Made by a program: the position numbers and the translations under genes. From positions 3,224,001 through 3,288,000 of the forward strand of contig JAUKUA010000006.1 in assembly GCA_030549175.1 (NCBI GenBank): a stretch of DNA of 64,000 nt. The letters run 5' to 3'. The DNA comes from Lasiosphaeris hirsuta (taxonomy: Eukaryota > Ascomycota > Sordariomycetes > Sordariales > Lasiosphaeriaceae). Below, in pieces: positions 32,403 to 44,016 of the stretch. Every line of letters begins with the position of its first letter. Within the stretch, counting starts at the first letter, position 1. The notes under the pieces were generated by a model, which saw nothing but the letters and a program-made list of their open reading frames with translations, did not search any database and was not told where the DNA came from.

Positions 32403-34586
32403 TCAAGGACGATGGGATTGGAGTAGCTTCACGATACCCTCGTACCCATACTCAACAGCAACCCGTAGTAGTGTCCGGCCATCCTGACCTGCCGCCTCGA
32501 TATTCGCACCCTTCTCCAGGAGTATCCGTACAATTGCCTCACGCCCAAGCCCAGTAGCAACTAGTAGTGGTGTCTGGCCATGCCGATCTGCCGCCTTGAT
32601 ATTCGCACCCTTCTCTAGGAGTATCCGTACAATTTCCTCATTCCCAAACCCAGTAGCAACCAGAAGTGGTGTCTGGCCATCCTGATCTGCCGCCTCGATA
32701 TTCGCACCCTTCTCCAGGAGCATCCGTACAATTACCTCACGCCCAAGCCCAGTAGCAACTAGTAGTGGTGTCTGGCCATCCTGATCTGCCGCCTCGATAT
32801 TCGTACCCTTCTCTAGGAGTAGCCGTACGACGGCCTCATGCCCAAGCCTAGTAGCAGCTAGTAGTGGTGTCTGGCCATGCCGATCCACCGCCTCGATATT
32901 CACACCCTTCTCCAGGAGCATCCGTACAATTTCCTCATTCCCAAGCCCAGTAGCAAGCCGTAGTGGTGTCCGGCCATACTGATCTGCCGCCTCGATATTC
33001 GCACCCTTCTCCAGGAGCATCCGTACAATTTCCTCATTCCCAAGCCTAGTAGCAACCGGTAATGGTGTCCGGCCATCCTGATCTGCCGCCTCGATATTCG
33101 CACCCTTCTCCAGGAGCATCCGTACAGTTACCTCACGCCCAAGCCTAGTAGCAACCAGTAGTGGTGTCCGGCCATCCTGATCTGCCACCTCGATATTCGT
33201 ACCCTTCTCCAGGAGCATCCGTACAATTTCCTCATTCCCAAACCCAGTAGCAACCAGTAGTGGTGTCTGGCCATCCTGATCTGCCGCCTTGATATTCGCA
33301 CCCTTCTCTAGGAGCATCCGTACAATTTCCTCATTCCCAAGCCCAGCAGTAACCAGTAGTGGTGTCTGGCCATACTGATCTGCCGCCTCGATATTCGTAC
33401 CCTTCTCCAGGAGCATCCGTACAGTTACCTCACGCCCAAGCCTAGTAGCAACCAGTAGTGGTGTCCGGCCATCCTGATCTGCCACCTCGATATTCGTACC
33501 CTTCTCCAGGAGCATCCGTACAATTTCCTCATTCCCAAGCCCAGCAGCAACCAGTAGTGGTGTCTGGCCATCCTGATCTGCCGCCTTGATATTCGCACCC
33601 TTCTCTAGGAGTATCCGTACAATTGCCTCACGCCCAAACCCAGTAGCAACTAGTAGTGGTGTCTGGCCATGCCGATCCACCACCTCGATATTCGCACCCT
33701 TCTCTAGGAGCATCCGTACAATTTCCTCATTCCCAAGCCTAGTAGCAACCGGTAGTGGTGTCCGGCCATCCTGATCTGCCGCCTCGATATTCGTACCCTT
33801 CTCTAGGAGGAGCCGTACGACGGCCTCATGCCCAAGCCTAGTAGCAAGCCGTAGTGGTGTCCGGCCATACTGATCTGCCGCCTCGATATTCGCACCCTTC
33901 TCCAGGAGCATCCGTACAATTTCCTCATTCCCAAGCCCAGTAGCAAGCCGTAGTGGTGTCCGGCCATACTGATCTGCCGCCTCGATATTCGCACCCTTCT
34001 CCAGGAGCATCCGTACAATTTCCTCATTCCCAAGCCTAGTAGCAACCGGTAATGGTGTCCGGCCATCCTGATCTGCCGCCTCGATATTCGCACCCTTCTC
34101 CAGGAGCATCCGTACAGTTACCTCACGCCCAAGCCTAGTAGCAACCAGTAGTGGTGTCCGGCCATCCTGATCTGCCGCCTCGATATTCGCACCCTTCTCC
34201 AGGAGCATCCGTACAATTTCCTCATTCCCAAACCCAGTAGCAACCAGTAGTGGTGTCTGGCCATCCTGATCTGCCGCCTCGATATTCGCACCCTTCTCTA
34301 GGAGCATCCGTACAATTTCCTCATTCCCAAACCCAGTAGCAACTAGTAGTGGTGTCTGGCCATCCTGATCTACCGCCTCGATATTCACACCCTTCTCCAG
34401 GAGCATCCGTACAATTTCCTCATTCCCAAACCCAGTAGCAACCAGTAGTGGTGTCTGGCCATCCTGATCTACCGCCTCGATATTCGCACCCTTCTCCAGG
34501 AGCATCCGTACAATTTCCTCATTCCCAAACCCAGTAGCAACTAGTAGTGGTGTCTGGCCATCCTGATCTGCCGCCTCGATATTCGC
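32403..34586 (-). repeat. 22 tandem 99-bp ankyrin repeat units
   Basis: In-frame array inside the NLR. Units 1-21 each span exactly 99 bases starting at 34586 and going down; unit 22 (32403-32507) is diverged and holds the stop. Consensus features are ANIEAADQDGQTPLLVATG and NEEIVRMLLEKG. Differences are concentrated at a few positions (Q/R before TPL, L/P/R after it, G/R, F/L, N/R/H, EI/VT/AV), the pattern known for high-internal-conservation repeats in fungal NLRs. Units 5-8 (33795-34190) and 15-18 (32805-33200) show the same order of variants, ten units apart. Confidence 0.95.
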
Positions 34587-37127
34587 ACCCTCATCGAGCA
34601 GTCGTTCAACGATAGTCTTATGACCTCTCTCGTTAGCGGAAGTTAGTAATTCTCCACGAATCGCATCCACCGAGTCGGCCGGGGCTCCCTTCATCAGTTT
34701 GCTGGCTACAGCTTCATGTCCACTACAAAGGGCGTAGGATATTGGCGTCCCCCCAATTTCGTCCTTTGAGTCGACGCGGGCTCTTGCCTTGATAAGCCGC
34801 TCGACAACGGCCATATAGCCATTCCAAGCGGCGTACGATAGCGGTGTTCGACCGTATCTATCTTCCTTGTCGACTTCTGTGCCTCCTTTCCAGAACCGTG
34901 ATTTGGCGAGGTCTCTGAAGCGAATCTTAGGGCCCTTGATCAACAGGTCCACAACGCCGTCAAACCCATTCTCTGAAGCCCAAGAGAGCGCCGAGCGCCC
35001 ATATGTGCTGTCAACAGAGTTTACTTCGATATGATCTTCTTTGAGCAGCAACTTCACAACCTGCTCTAGTCCAAAATACGAAGCAATCATGAGGGTTGTG
35101 AAGTTCTGAGGGTATTCCGTCTCTGTGCCTGCCCAGTAGATTCTGAACCAAGTCAGACAACGCCTTGCCCGCGCATTGCAAATAGCTAGCAGCGAATCCG
35201 TGAGTACGTCGTCATTCTTAGCACCAGACGCGCGGAAGTGAAAAGCCCAGTTTTTAGCCGAGTAGTCAAGGAATACGTGATTACGGTATGCAGATAATAT
35301 CTCGCTCTCATCCGGAGAGCGGATCTCAAACTCGTCGAAGAGCAGATGCCAGACACAGATCTGACAGATAATGCGGTGGGACTCCCGGGGCTGGAGTGAG
35401 GATTTCCACCTTGGCTTATTGTCATGACTTTTCGGGCAGACTTTTTTCGAGCGGACTTTTTTCGGACGGACTCCTCCCGAAGACTCGAAGTCGTTCTGAA
35501 CAAGAAATTCTCTCGCGGTCTGGTGAAGGAGGTATATCTTGGAGTCGATAATAGTGATGAACAGTCCGCAGAGGTCTCTCACATACTCACGGAAACGCTC
35601 ATCAGCTTTGAGGTCCAGGTCTTCATAAGACCGGTGACTTGGTTGGAGAGCTAGCGCTACAGCCATTTCCGCCAGGGTCAAGGGCCGTACTGCCGCAACG
35701 ACAACGTGTAATAGTTTCTTGGCTTCTTCGGCATCATAACTTCTGTTTAGGATTCCCTCGTATGCGCTATCGACGGTTGGCGGAAGGGAGGAAACAACCT
35801 TACGTATCCCGGCTTTATTGATGCCCCTGTCGTCTTGGACTAAATCCATGGTGAGATAAACCCACAGATACGTCCGATTCGGGGTGCGTAGAAGGCCCTG
35901 CAAGAGTAGCTGTTCCTCATCCGGATTGAGCTTTTGAAGGTCTCGAATGTTTTGAACCCTGGCGTGGATGTAGATATCGATCTCTCGAGTGATCTTGTCT
36001 CTCTCGATATCGCTTTCTCCACTTAAGTGGACGACAGGTAGCCCTGGTATATCGAGAGGCTGGAAACCTCGTCGGATAGTGCCAAGGGGCCGACTTGTTA
36101 TAAGAAACTTCAGATTGAAGTTATTCTCGGTGCGATACATTTTGCAGAGGGCTTGGGCAAGCATAGACTGTTCCTCCTCTCTGCATTCGTCAAAGGCGTC
36201 AAGAATACAGACTATCTCGCCAGCGCTCTCATCTTGCGAAGCCAAGATAAGGACCTCCCAGAGTTCGTCAAATGAGTCGGTAAGGTGTGTTTGGTGGGTT
36301 TCGAACCGCTTCATGATCTCCTTGGTGAAGAGGATCTCTCGTTGCGTAAACAGTTGGTGGAGAATGCAGCAAAGAGCGCTTTTCGCGCTTTTCTGGTCAT
36401 CGAAGTCGTCCTTGAAGAAGAAATAGCAAGTTGTTCTGGATGCGGTTTTCGGAAGCTCAAAATCAACCAGATGCTTTGCTAACACGGATTTGCCGCACCC
36501 AGGGTCTGCAGACACCCAGAGCATTCTTGACGAGCTGCTATCTCGCCATTGCCCAAAAATCTGGTGATTGACGAACCACTCGCATGTCCCCGGTACCCGA
36601 TCTTGATTCCTGTTCTTACTGTCCAGATATGGCGAGGTATGGAGGGCCTTGAGCATAGCTATTCTCCGAGTGTCGTGGTCTGCTCCGAGTCCTGGAGATA
36701 GCTCCTGGATGGCCTTCTTCAACTCGTCGATCCGGCCGTGTGTCGGTGCCATCTTAAGTAACTGAATGGTGGACAATTTTACCAAGCTGCCCTCTATTTC
36801 CTGCATTAGAGTCTTGACCTGATTTGCTTTGCCCAAACGAGACATGGCTTTGCTCTTTTCCACTTCCAGAAAGATGTCACGCAGCGCCCTGGCCTTCTCT
36901 TCGCAGTCACTGATGACGGGTCCGATGACCCCTCTTGATGATTCGTCCAGATCCATGTCGTGGGCCAGAGTCAAGGTGTATTCCACCAGAGGAAGCCTCT
37001 GGTTCAGTTCGTCGAATGTTTTCGGGAGGCCTCTGAGGTGTTGGATGGCCTTGTATATCGAGGAGATGGCCTGGACGAGAGCGATCGTGGATGCGATGGT
37101 GCTGAGTGGATCCATTGTGGAGGACAA
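32403..37127 (-). CDS. NOD-like receptor: SesA/NACHT_N-like, NACHT, ankyrin repeats
   Basis: Single exon, 1574 residues. Fungal NLRs of this type act in non-self recognition: ligand binding by the repeats drives NACHT oligomerisation and an N-terminal domain signals, often towards cell death. The N-terminus (ALVQAISSIYKAIQHLRGLP, residues 17-36) resembles the helical SesA/NACHT_N domains. NACHT follows: Walker A ADPGCGKS (207-214), CYFFFKDD, Walker B CILDAFDE (about 307-314) and FLITSRP (341-347). A winged-helix-like region is followed by YLLHQTAREFLVQ. Divergent ankyrin repeats begin near 690 (TPLSYAAWNGYMAVVERLI). From residue 848 to the end come 22 repeats of 33 residues that are almost identical. 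Two starts are possible (37127, 37115). No partner gene encoding an obvious effector is adjacent. The array may be mis-sized in the assembly. Confidence 0.9.
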   Translation of the reverse strand: MSSTMDPLSTIASTIALVQAISSIYKAIQHLRGLPKTFDELNQRLPLVEYTLTLAHDMDLDESSRGVIGPVISDCEEKARALRDIFLEVEKSKAMSRLGKANQVKTLMQEIEGSLVKLSTIQLLKMAPTHGRIDELKKAIQELSPGLGADHDTRRIAMLKALHTSPYLDSKNRNQDRVPGTCEWFVNHQIFGQWRDSSSSRMLWVSADPGCGKSVLAKHLVDFELPKTASRTTCYFFFKDDFDDQKSAKSALCCILHQLFTQREILFTKEIMKRFETHQTHLTDSFDELWEVLILASQDESAGEIVCILDAFDECREEEQSMLAQALCKMYRTENNFNLKFLITSRPLGTIRRGFQPLDIPGLPVVHLSGESDIERDKITREIDIYIHARVQNIRDLQKLNPDEEQLLLQGLLRTPNRTYLWVYLTMDLVQDDRGINKAGIRKVVSSLPPTVDSAYEGILNRSYDAEEAKKLLHVVVAAVRPLTLAEMAVALALQPSHRSYEDLDLKADERFREYVRDLCGLFITIIDSKIYLLHQTAREFLVQNDFESSGGVRPKKVRSKKVCPKSHDNKPRWKSSLQPRESHRIICQICVWHLLFDEFEIRSPDESEILSAYRNHVFLDYSAKNWAFHFRASGAKNDDVLTDSLLAICNARARRCLTWFRIYWAGTETEYPQNFTTLMIASYFGLEQVVKLLLKEDHIEVNSVDSTYGRSALSWASENGFDGVVDLLIKGPKIRFRDLAKSRFWKGGTEVDKEDRYGRTPLSYAAWNGYMAVVERLIKARARVDSKDEIGGTPISYALCSGHEAVASKLMKGAPADSVDAIRGELLTSANERGHKTIVERLLDEGANIEAADQDGQTPLLVATGFGNEEIVRMLLEKGANIEAVDQDGQTPLLVATGFGNEEIVRMLLEKGVNIEAVDQDGQTPLLVATGFGNEEIVRMLLEKGANIEAADQDGQTPLLVATGFGNEEIVRMLLEKGANIEAADQDGRTPLLVATRLGREVTVRMLLEKGANIEAADQDGRTPLPVATRLGNEEIVRMLLEKGANIEAADQYGRTPLRLATGLGNEEIVRMLLEKGANIEAADQYGRTPLRLATRLGHEAVVRLLLEKGTNIEAADQDGRTPLPVATRLGNEEIVRMLLEKGANIEVVDRHGQTPLLVATGFGREAIVRILLEKGANIKAADQDGQTPLLVAAGLGNEEIVRMLLEKGTNIEVADQDGRTPLLVATRLGREVTVRMLLEKGTNIEAADQYGQTPLLVTAGLGNEEIVRMLLEKGANIKAADQDGQTPLLVATGFGNEEIVRMLLEKGTNIEVADQDGRTPLLVATRLGREVTVRMLLEKGANIEAADQDGRTPLPVATRLGNEEIVRMLLEKGANIEAADQYGRTPLRLATGLGNEEIVRMLLEKGVNIEAVDRHGQTPLLAATRLGHEAVVRLLLEKGTNIEAADQDGQTPLLVATGLGREVIVRMLLEKGANIEAADQDGQTPLLVATGFGNEEIVRILLEKGANIKAADRHGQTPLLVATGLGREAIVRILLEKGANIEAAGQDGRTLLRVAVEYGYEGIVKLLQSHRP

Positions 37128-37278
37128 TCCGACCCGTTATAGACAATAGGAAAAGCCTTTTAAAGCACCAGCTATATCTTTTGAAACGTTAGATATTCTG
37201 TCATTAGTGTTAAAAAAAGCCTTGAAACTAAATATACCTTTCGAAATGCCAGGAAGCCTTTTTTACGATTGAAAGGCC
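37128..37278. other. NLR 5' flank with GCCTTT-type motifs
   Basis: Promoter side of the NLR gene. Within 150 bases there are four related motifs (AAAAGCCTTTTAAAG, AAAAAAAGCCTTGAAA, GGAAGCCTTTTTTA, GAAAGGCCTTAT) in AT-rich DNA, echoing those in the 3' flank. Confidence 0.5.
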
Positions 37279-37848
37279 TTATCGAGGCTTCAATATCCCT
37301 GTGGGTGCCGCAGGTGAGGGCGCTGAATCCTTCGAAGACTTGTTAGCGTGGAAGGGAAAACCAAGGTCGTGAGAATGGAAGGTAGAGAGCATGGCGGGGC
37401 CAACGAAATCCCACGAGGCGTGCCTACCATTTTTGTCGTGAGGCTGCAGCGGCTGCGGCCCAACCACATCGTGTTGTGGCCATCGCCCTCCAGCCCAAGT
37501 GAGGAACTGAAGGCTCCTAGGTTTATCATGATGGTAAATATCAAGCTGAGGCAGCCGAAATTGACACCGAAAAAGTGCAACCTCAAGCGGAACTTGGAAT
37601 AATACATGGGGTGGAGAGCTTCGCTCGTCAATGTCGCGCGACATCGGATAGGCCAGCTGTTGGGCTGTCAGAAAGAGAGGGAAGTGTTGCTCGCTCAGCG
37701 CAGCGACTGCGTCGATGTCCAGTTGTCCTTGGGGAGCTGTAGGATCGCGCCAGGTCTGTTTCGAGAGAATCAAGGAATAGTAGCGGAATGTTTGGCTGGC
37801 CTTGGCTGCATACCAGCTCGACTTGCTGGCAGGGGACGAGGAGCAGCT
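37279..37848 (-). pseudogene. Unrecognised open frame, possible gene remnant next to NLR
   Basis: A 189-codon frame is open between a TAA at 37851-37849 and a stop at 37279. It reads protein-like at first (QTFRYYSLILSKQTWRDPT, LDIDAVAALSEQHFPLFLTA) and more random later. There is no ATG near its beginning, so it would need an upstream exon or is a remnant. Further minus-strand pieces at 37.9-38.1 kb (DVQLLETVRLLCENVPSDA) are in another frame and may belong to the same relic. Family not recognised. Confidence 0.3.
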
Positions 37849-38336
37849 TTAATCCCCAGTGACTTTTCGCATACCACATGAGGGTCTTGTCCGTTCATCT
37901 TGATCCAAGTCCAGCGAACTTCTCGGAGTTCACAACGTCGTTTTGACCTGTGACGTGCGGCATTTGCACCTTACACTCCTCAGGCCGGCTTGCGACAAAG
38001 GGAGGTACCGGTATTGTAGAGAACTTTGACAGGTAGAGCCTTTGCATCGCTGGGTACATTCTCGCAGAGAAGTCGGACAGTCTCAAGGAGCTGCACATCG
38101 CTATGAGCTAAGACGGGGGTCATGAGAGTGACGTTCTAGCCGACCTGGGGTTACTGTTCAATGCCCTCGAGATCCAAAGAAAGGGGAAGAGCAAACTCGC
38201 TCAGCAAATGTAGAGCCTACGGCTTAGAAGTGATCCGACAGTTCCGTTTGATGGAAGTGCTTTCATCGGCTACGCGACTCTAGAAACTCGAGTTTCTTGT
38301 ACCCCATTTTCTAGGCTCCCTGAGCTTCCATCTTCG
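37849..38336. other. Intergenic with scattered coding-like fragments
   Basis: Apart from the short minus-strand fragment near 38.0-38.1 kb mentioned with the neighbouring open frame, I see nothing definable. Confidence 0.35.
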
Positions 38337-38470
38337 ACATACTTCGCACCGAGTAACGAGGTTCATTGGATAAGTCGGGGTCACGCCCAGTTTTCCATAG
38401 ACATGCCAGCCACGGCGAGACTAGTAGTTGGGTTGCGACGACCAGCGTGGAATCCTTGGAGTTGTATGCC
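38337..38470 (+). pseudogene. 5S rRNA-like sequence, diverged copy
   Basis: The 3' half matches the well-known Sordariomycete 5S rRNA closely: TAGTAGTTGGGT at 38422-38433, GACGACCAGCG, GAATCC and GTTGTATG at 38461-38468. ACATAC at 38337 fits the 5' end, but the middle is poorly conserved and the total is about 134 rather than 119-120 bases. T-rich sequence follows. Dispersed 5S genes and 5S pseudogenes are normal in these fungi. I therefore call a degenerate copy, not an active gene. The 5' limit is uncertain. Confidence 0.65.
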
Positions 38471-38798
38471 CGTTTTGTTCTGTTGACACTTTTACCCCTT
38501 TTTACTTGGATGGGCCGTTGTTGCCCAACATGCTCAAATCCTGCAACACTTCAGACATTCCTTTGAATCAGGACCCGGCATTTTAACAAAGGTAAGAAAA
38601 GTTGGAGCGAGTAAACAGCTTGAATATTTACACCACCCTTAACATCACCTCACTACGCTAGCCCCTTTTCTCTCAAAATAAAGTGGATCTCCATTTTGCC
38701 GCCGACATCGCTCCCACCCATCATGCCCTAAACTCCACACAAACCCACACCAGCTTCATATCCATAACTACCAAGCTATTACTTCAACAAACAAACAA
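38471..38798. other. Intergenic between 5S relic and tRNA
   Basis: No gene seen; T-rich just after the 5S-like sequence. Confidence 0.4.
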
Positions 38799-38883
38799 GG
38801 GGGTGTGGCTCAGTTGGTAGAGCGTTCGCTTAGCAGCTTCTATAGTCTGCGAAAGGTCCTGAGTTCGATTCTTAGCTCCTCCA
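38799..38883 (+). tRNA. tRNA-Ala (anticodon AGC) with 12-base intron
   Basis: The cloverleaf can be drawn. Acceptor GGGGGTG pairs with CTCCTCC (one T-T mismatch, one G-T pair), discriminator A at 38883. D-arm is GCTC...GAGC. Anticodon stem TTCGC/GCGAA encloses loop T T A G C A plus T, with anticodon AGC at 38832-38834. A 12-base insertion at 38836-38847, just after position 37, is at the canonical place for nuclear tRNA introns. The T-arm is CTGAG-TTCGATT-CTTAG. Without the intron it is 73 bases. A T-run lies about 35 bases downstream. Confidence 0.9.
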
Positions 38884-39541
38884 AGATTTCTAGCCAACGC
38901 GTAAGTTGGCTTATATTTTTGCCTTTCCCAAAACTCGAAAAGTCTCTCGCTTTTACGTTTATGCCTAGCGGCCCCTTTTTTGGTCTTGGCTAGACCAGGG
39001 TCTTGCTATTTTCCGCCTGTCAGCTCTTGTTCTTACCCCCTTTTTATCTGTGGCTCGAGTAGATCACTAGCAACTTCTCCGGCTATCGCCGCCCCTTGAA
39101 CATTACCTCTCTAGGTACTGCAGTGACCGGTGCCTCAGCCGCCTCATATTTACAGGAATGTTACGGCTAGATCTGCAATGGCAGAGGGATCACACCCACC
39201 GCCATGACTGTTCACCTTCAAAGTGGCTTCAACGTTTAAAACAAAACCTTGATTGATACGAGTAGACCTCATCAGTCTTCGAAAGAGCATCTACACGCAA
39301 CTCATTTCACAACCCGTAATTGCCAATGATGTAACATAGCCATTCGATCTCTCCGACGGCTATCATCCATCATTAAATACCCATTTGCAGGGTGTTTAGG
39401 ACACCGAGCTCAAAGGGGTCGATTCCAGCTGCCCTTCGTTATATAATGCCACGCCAACGCAATATACGAGCCCATCGACCTCACGCCTACTCAAATAAAT
39501 CCCAGCATAAACCGTAACTGATAGCTCGCCACTTCCGTCCC
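38884..39541. other. Intergenic, no gene seen
   Basis: 3' flanks of the tRNA gene and of the beta-galactosidase gene. Nothing else recognised. Confidence 0.5.
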
Positions 39542-42840
<3,299 letters not shown>

Positions 42841-44016
42841 TGGGCCGGCGAGTGCAGATATTGCGGAGATGCGCAGCAAGACCACGCTATCGCGCAGTAA
42901 AGTGGAAGACGAGGGGAGAACGGGCCGTAGCTTTCTCGATGATGCAACAAGTCAATTGAGGGGGTTACAAATACAAGTAGAAAGCTTTGATGGACAAGAT
43001 GACAAGTGCGCCTAGAGGCGGTTACGGGCAAGGGGCTGGACTCATGAAATAGAGCGTGTTGTAGGATCACTTTGTTGGAGATGGGCAGAGCCCGATGCGA
43101 GCTAGCAGCTACGCCCCACCACCAGCTGCAGGGGAAAGTGCGGGGAAGTTGGGGTTTGGCTAGAAATGGCAGTGATATTAGTACGCGAGCAGCAGTCATG
43201 GAGGAGGCATGGCTCCAGAGCAACTCTGCTTACCTATTGAACCCCGTCCGCTGGACTGCCCGTGAGAATGAGAATGGGTTCTCGGAAGCAGGTTGAAGGT
43301 GCAAGTGATGCACCGCCTTCAATTTCTCTCCCTACCTTGTTCCAGAATATCAATTAACCGGACAGTAGCGACGCAGTTCGCATGCAACATACGGGTATTC
43401 GATGGAGCCGATATGCATCAGGCCAGAGTTTATGGACTTCAGCTGTGGGGTTCCAGTTAACTGCGACCCAGCAATGTATGCACAATCCAACGAGTTTACG
43501 ACTGTGAAGCGGACCGTGAATAGGTATTCGGTGGCCAAGTCTCGGAAATTGACAGGCACGATTACCATGCTCAGCTATTCGCCGCGCGAGCATCCTAGAG
43601 AGGCGGAGGGAGACTCTCCAGGCTGTCGCAAGCAGTAGCATTGGCGGCAATTTGGGGCCGGTAGGCCCGCGTGCACTGCTTCCCTAGCAACACGGGCACG
43701 CATCAATTCACCTCGCCTGGCTGATTTGTGGGATATCTGGGCCTCCATTCAACCTTTTGCTCCTCATTTCCCATCATCATAGCGGCATTGATGCTCCACC
43801 AGCCCCGGCAACATGGCCCCAGATCCAGGAACCATCGCAAATGCCCAGCATCTTCCCGGCTGGCAGGGCACATCATTCTGCCAGTTCGGCCGGGTATGAT
43901 GTCGTCTATATTAACTGCAGTGTTTCCTGCAGTCCACGGTCCTGGGCCGTCCCACTGAGGCTCTGTGGATCTGCGCTTGCAAGACATTGTCCCAAACGTC
44001 CCGTGATCCCGTCATC
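42841..44016. other. Divergent promoter region between beta-galactosidase and GH74
   Basis: The two carbohydrate-active genes are divergently transcribed from this 1.2-kb stretch. Short overlapping frames only; no additional gene supported. I did not identify specific operator sites. Confidence 0.5.

Noticed and set aside
33586..33774. Plus-strand repeat frames inside the ankyrin array
   Set aside because: Shadows of the 99-base repeat units on the other strand.
38805..38993. Plus-strand 62-codon frame MAQLVERSLSSFYSL
   Set aside because: It begins inside the tRNA-Ala gene and reads its sequence; not protein coding.
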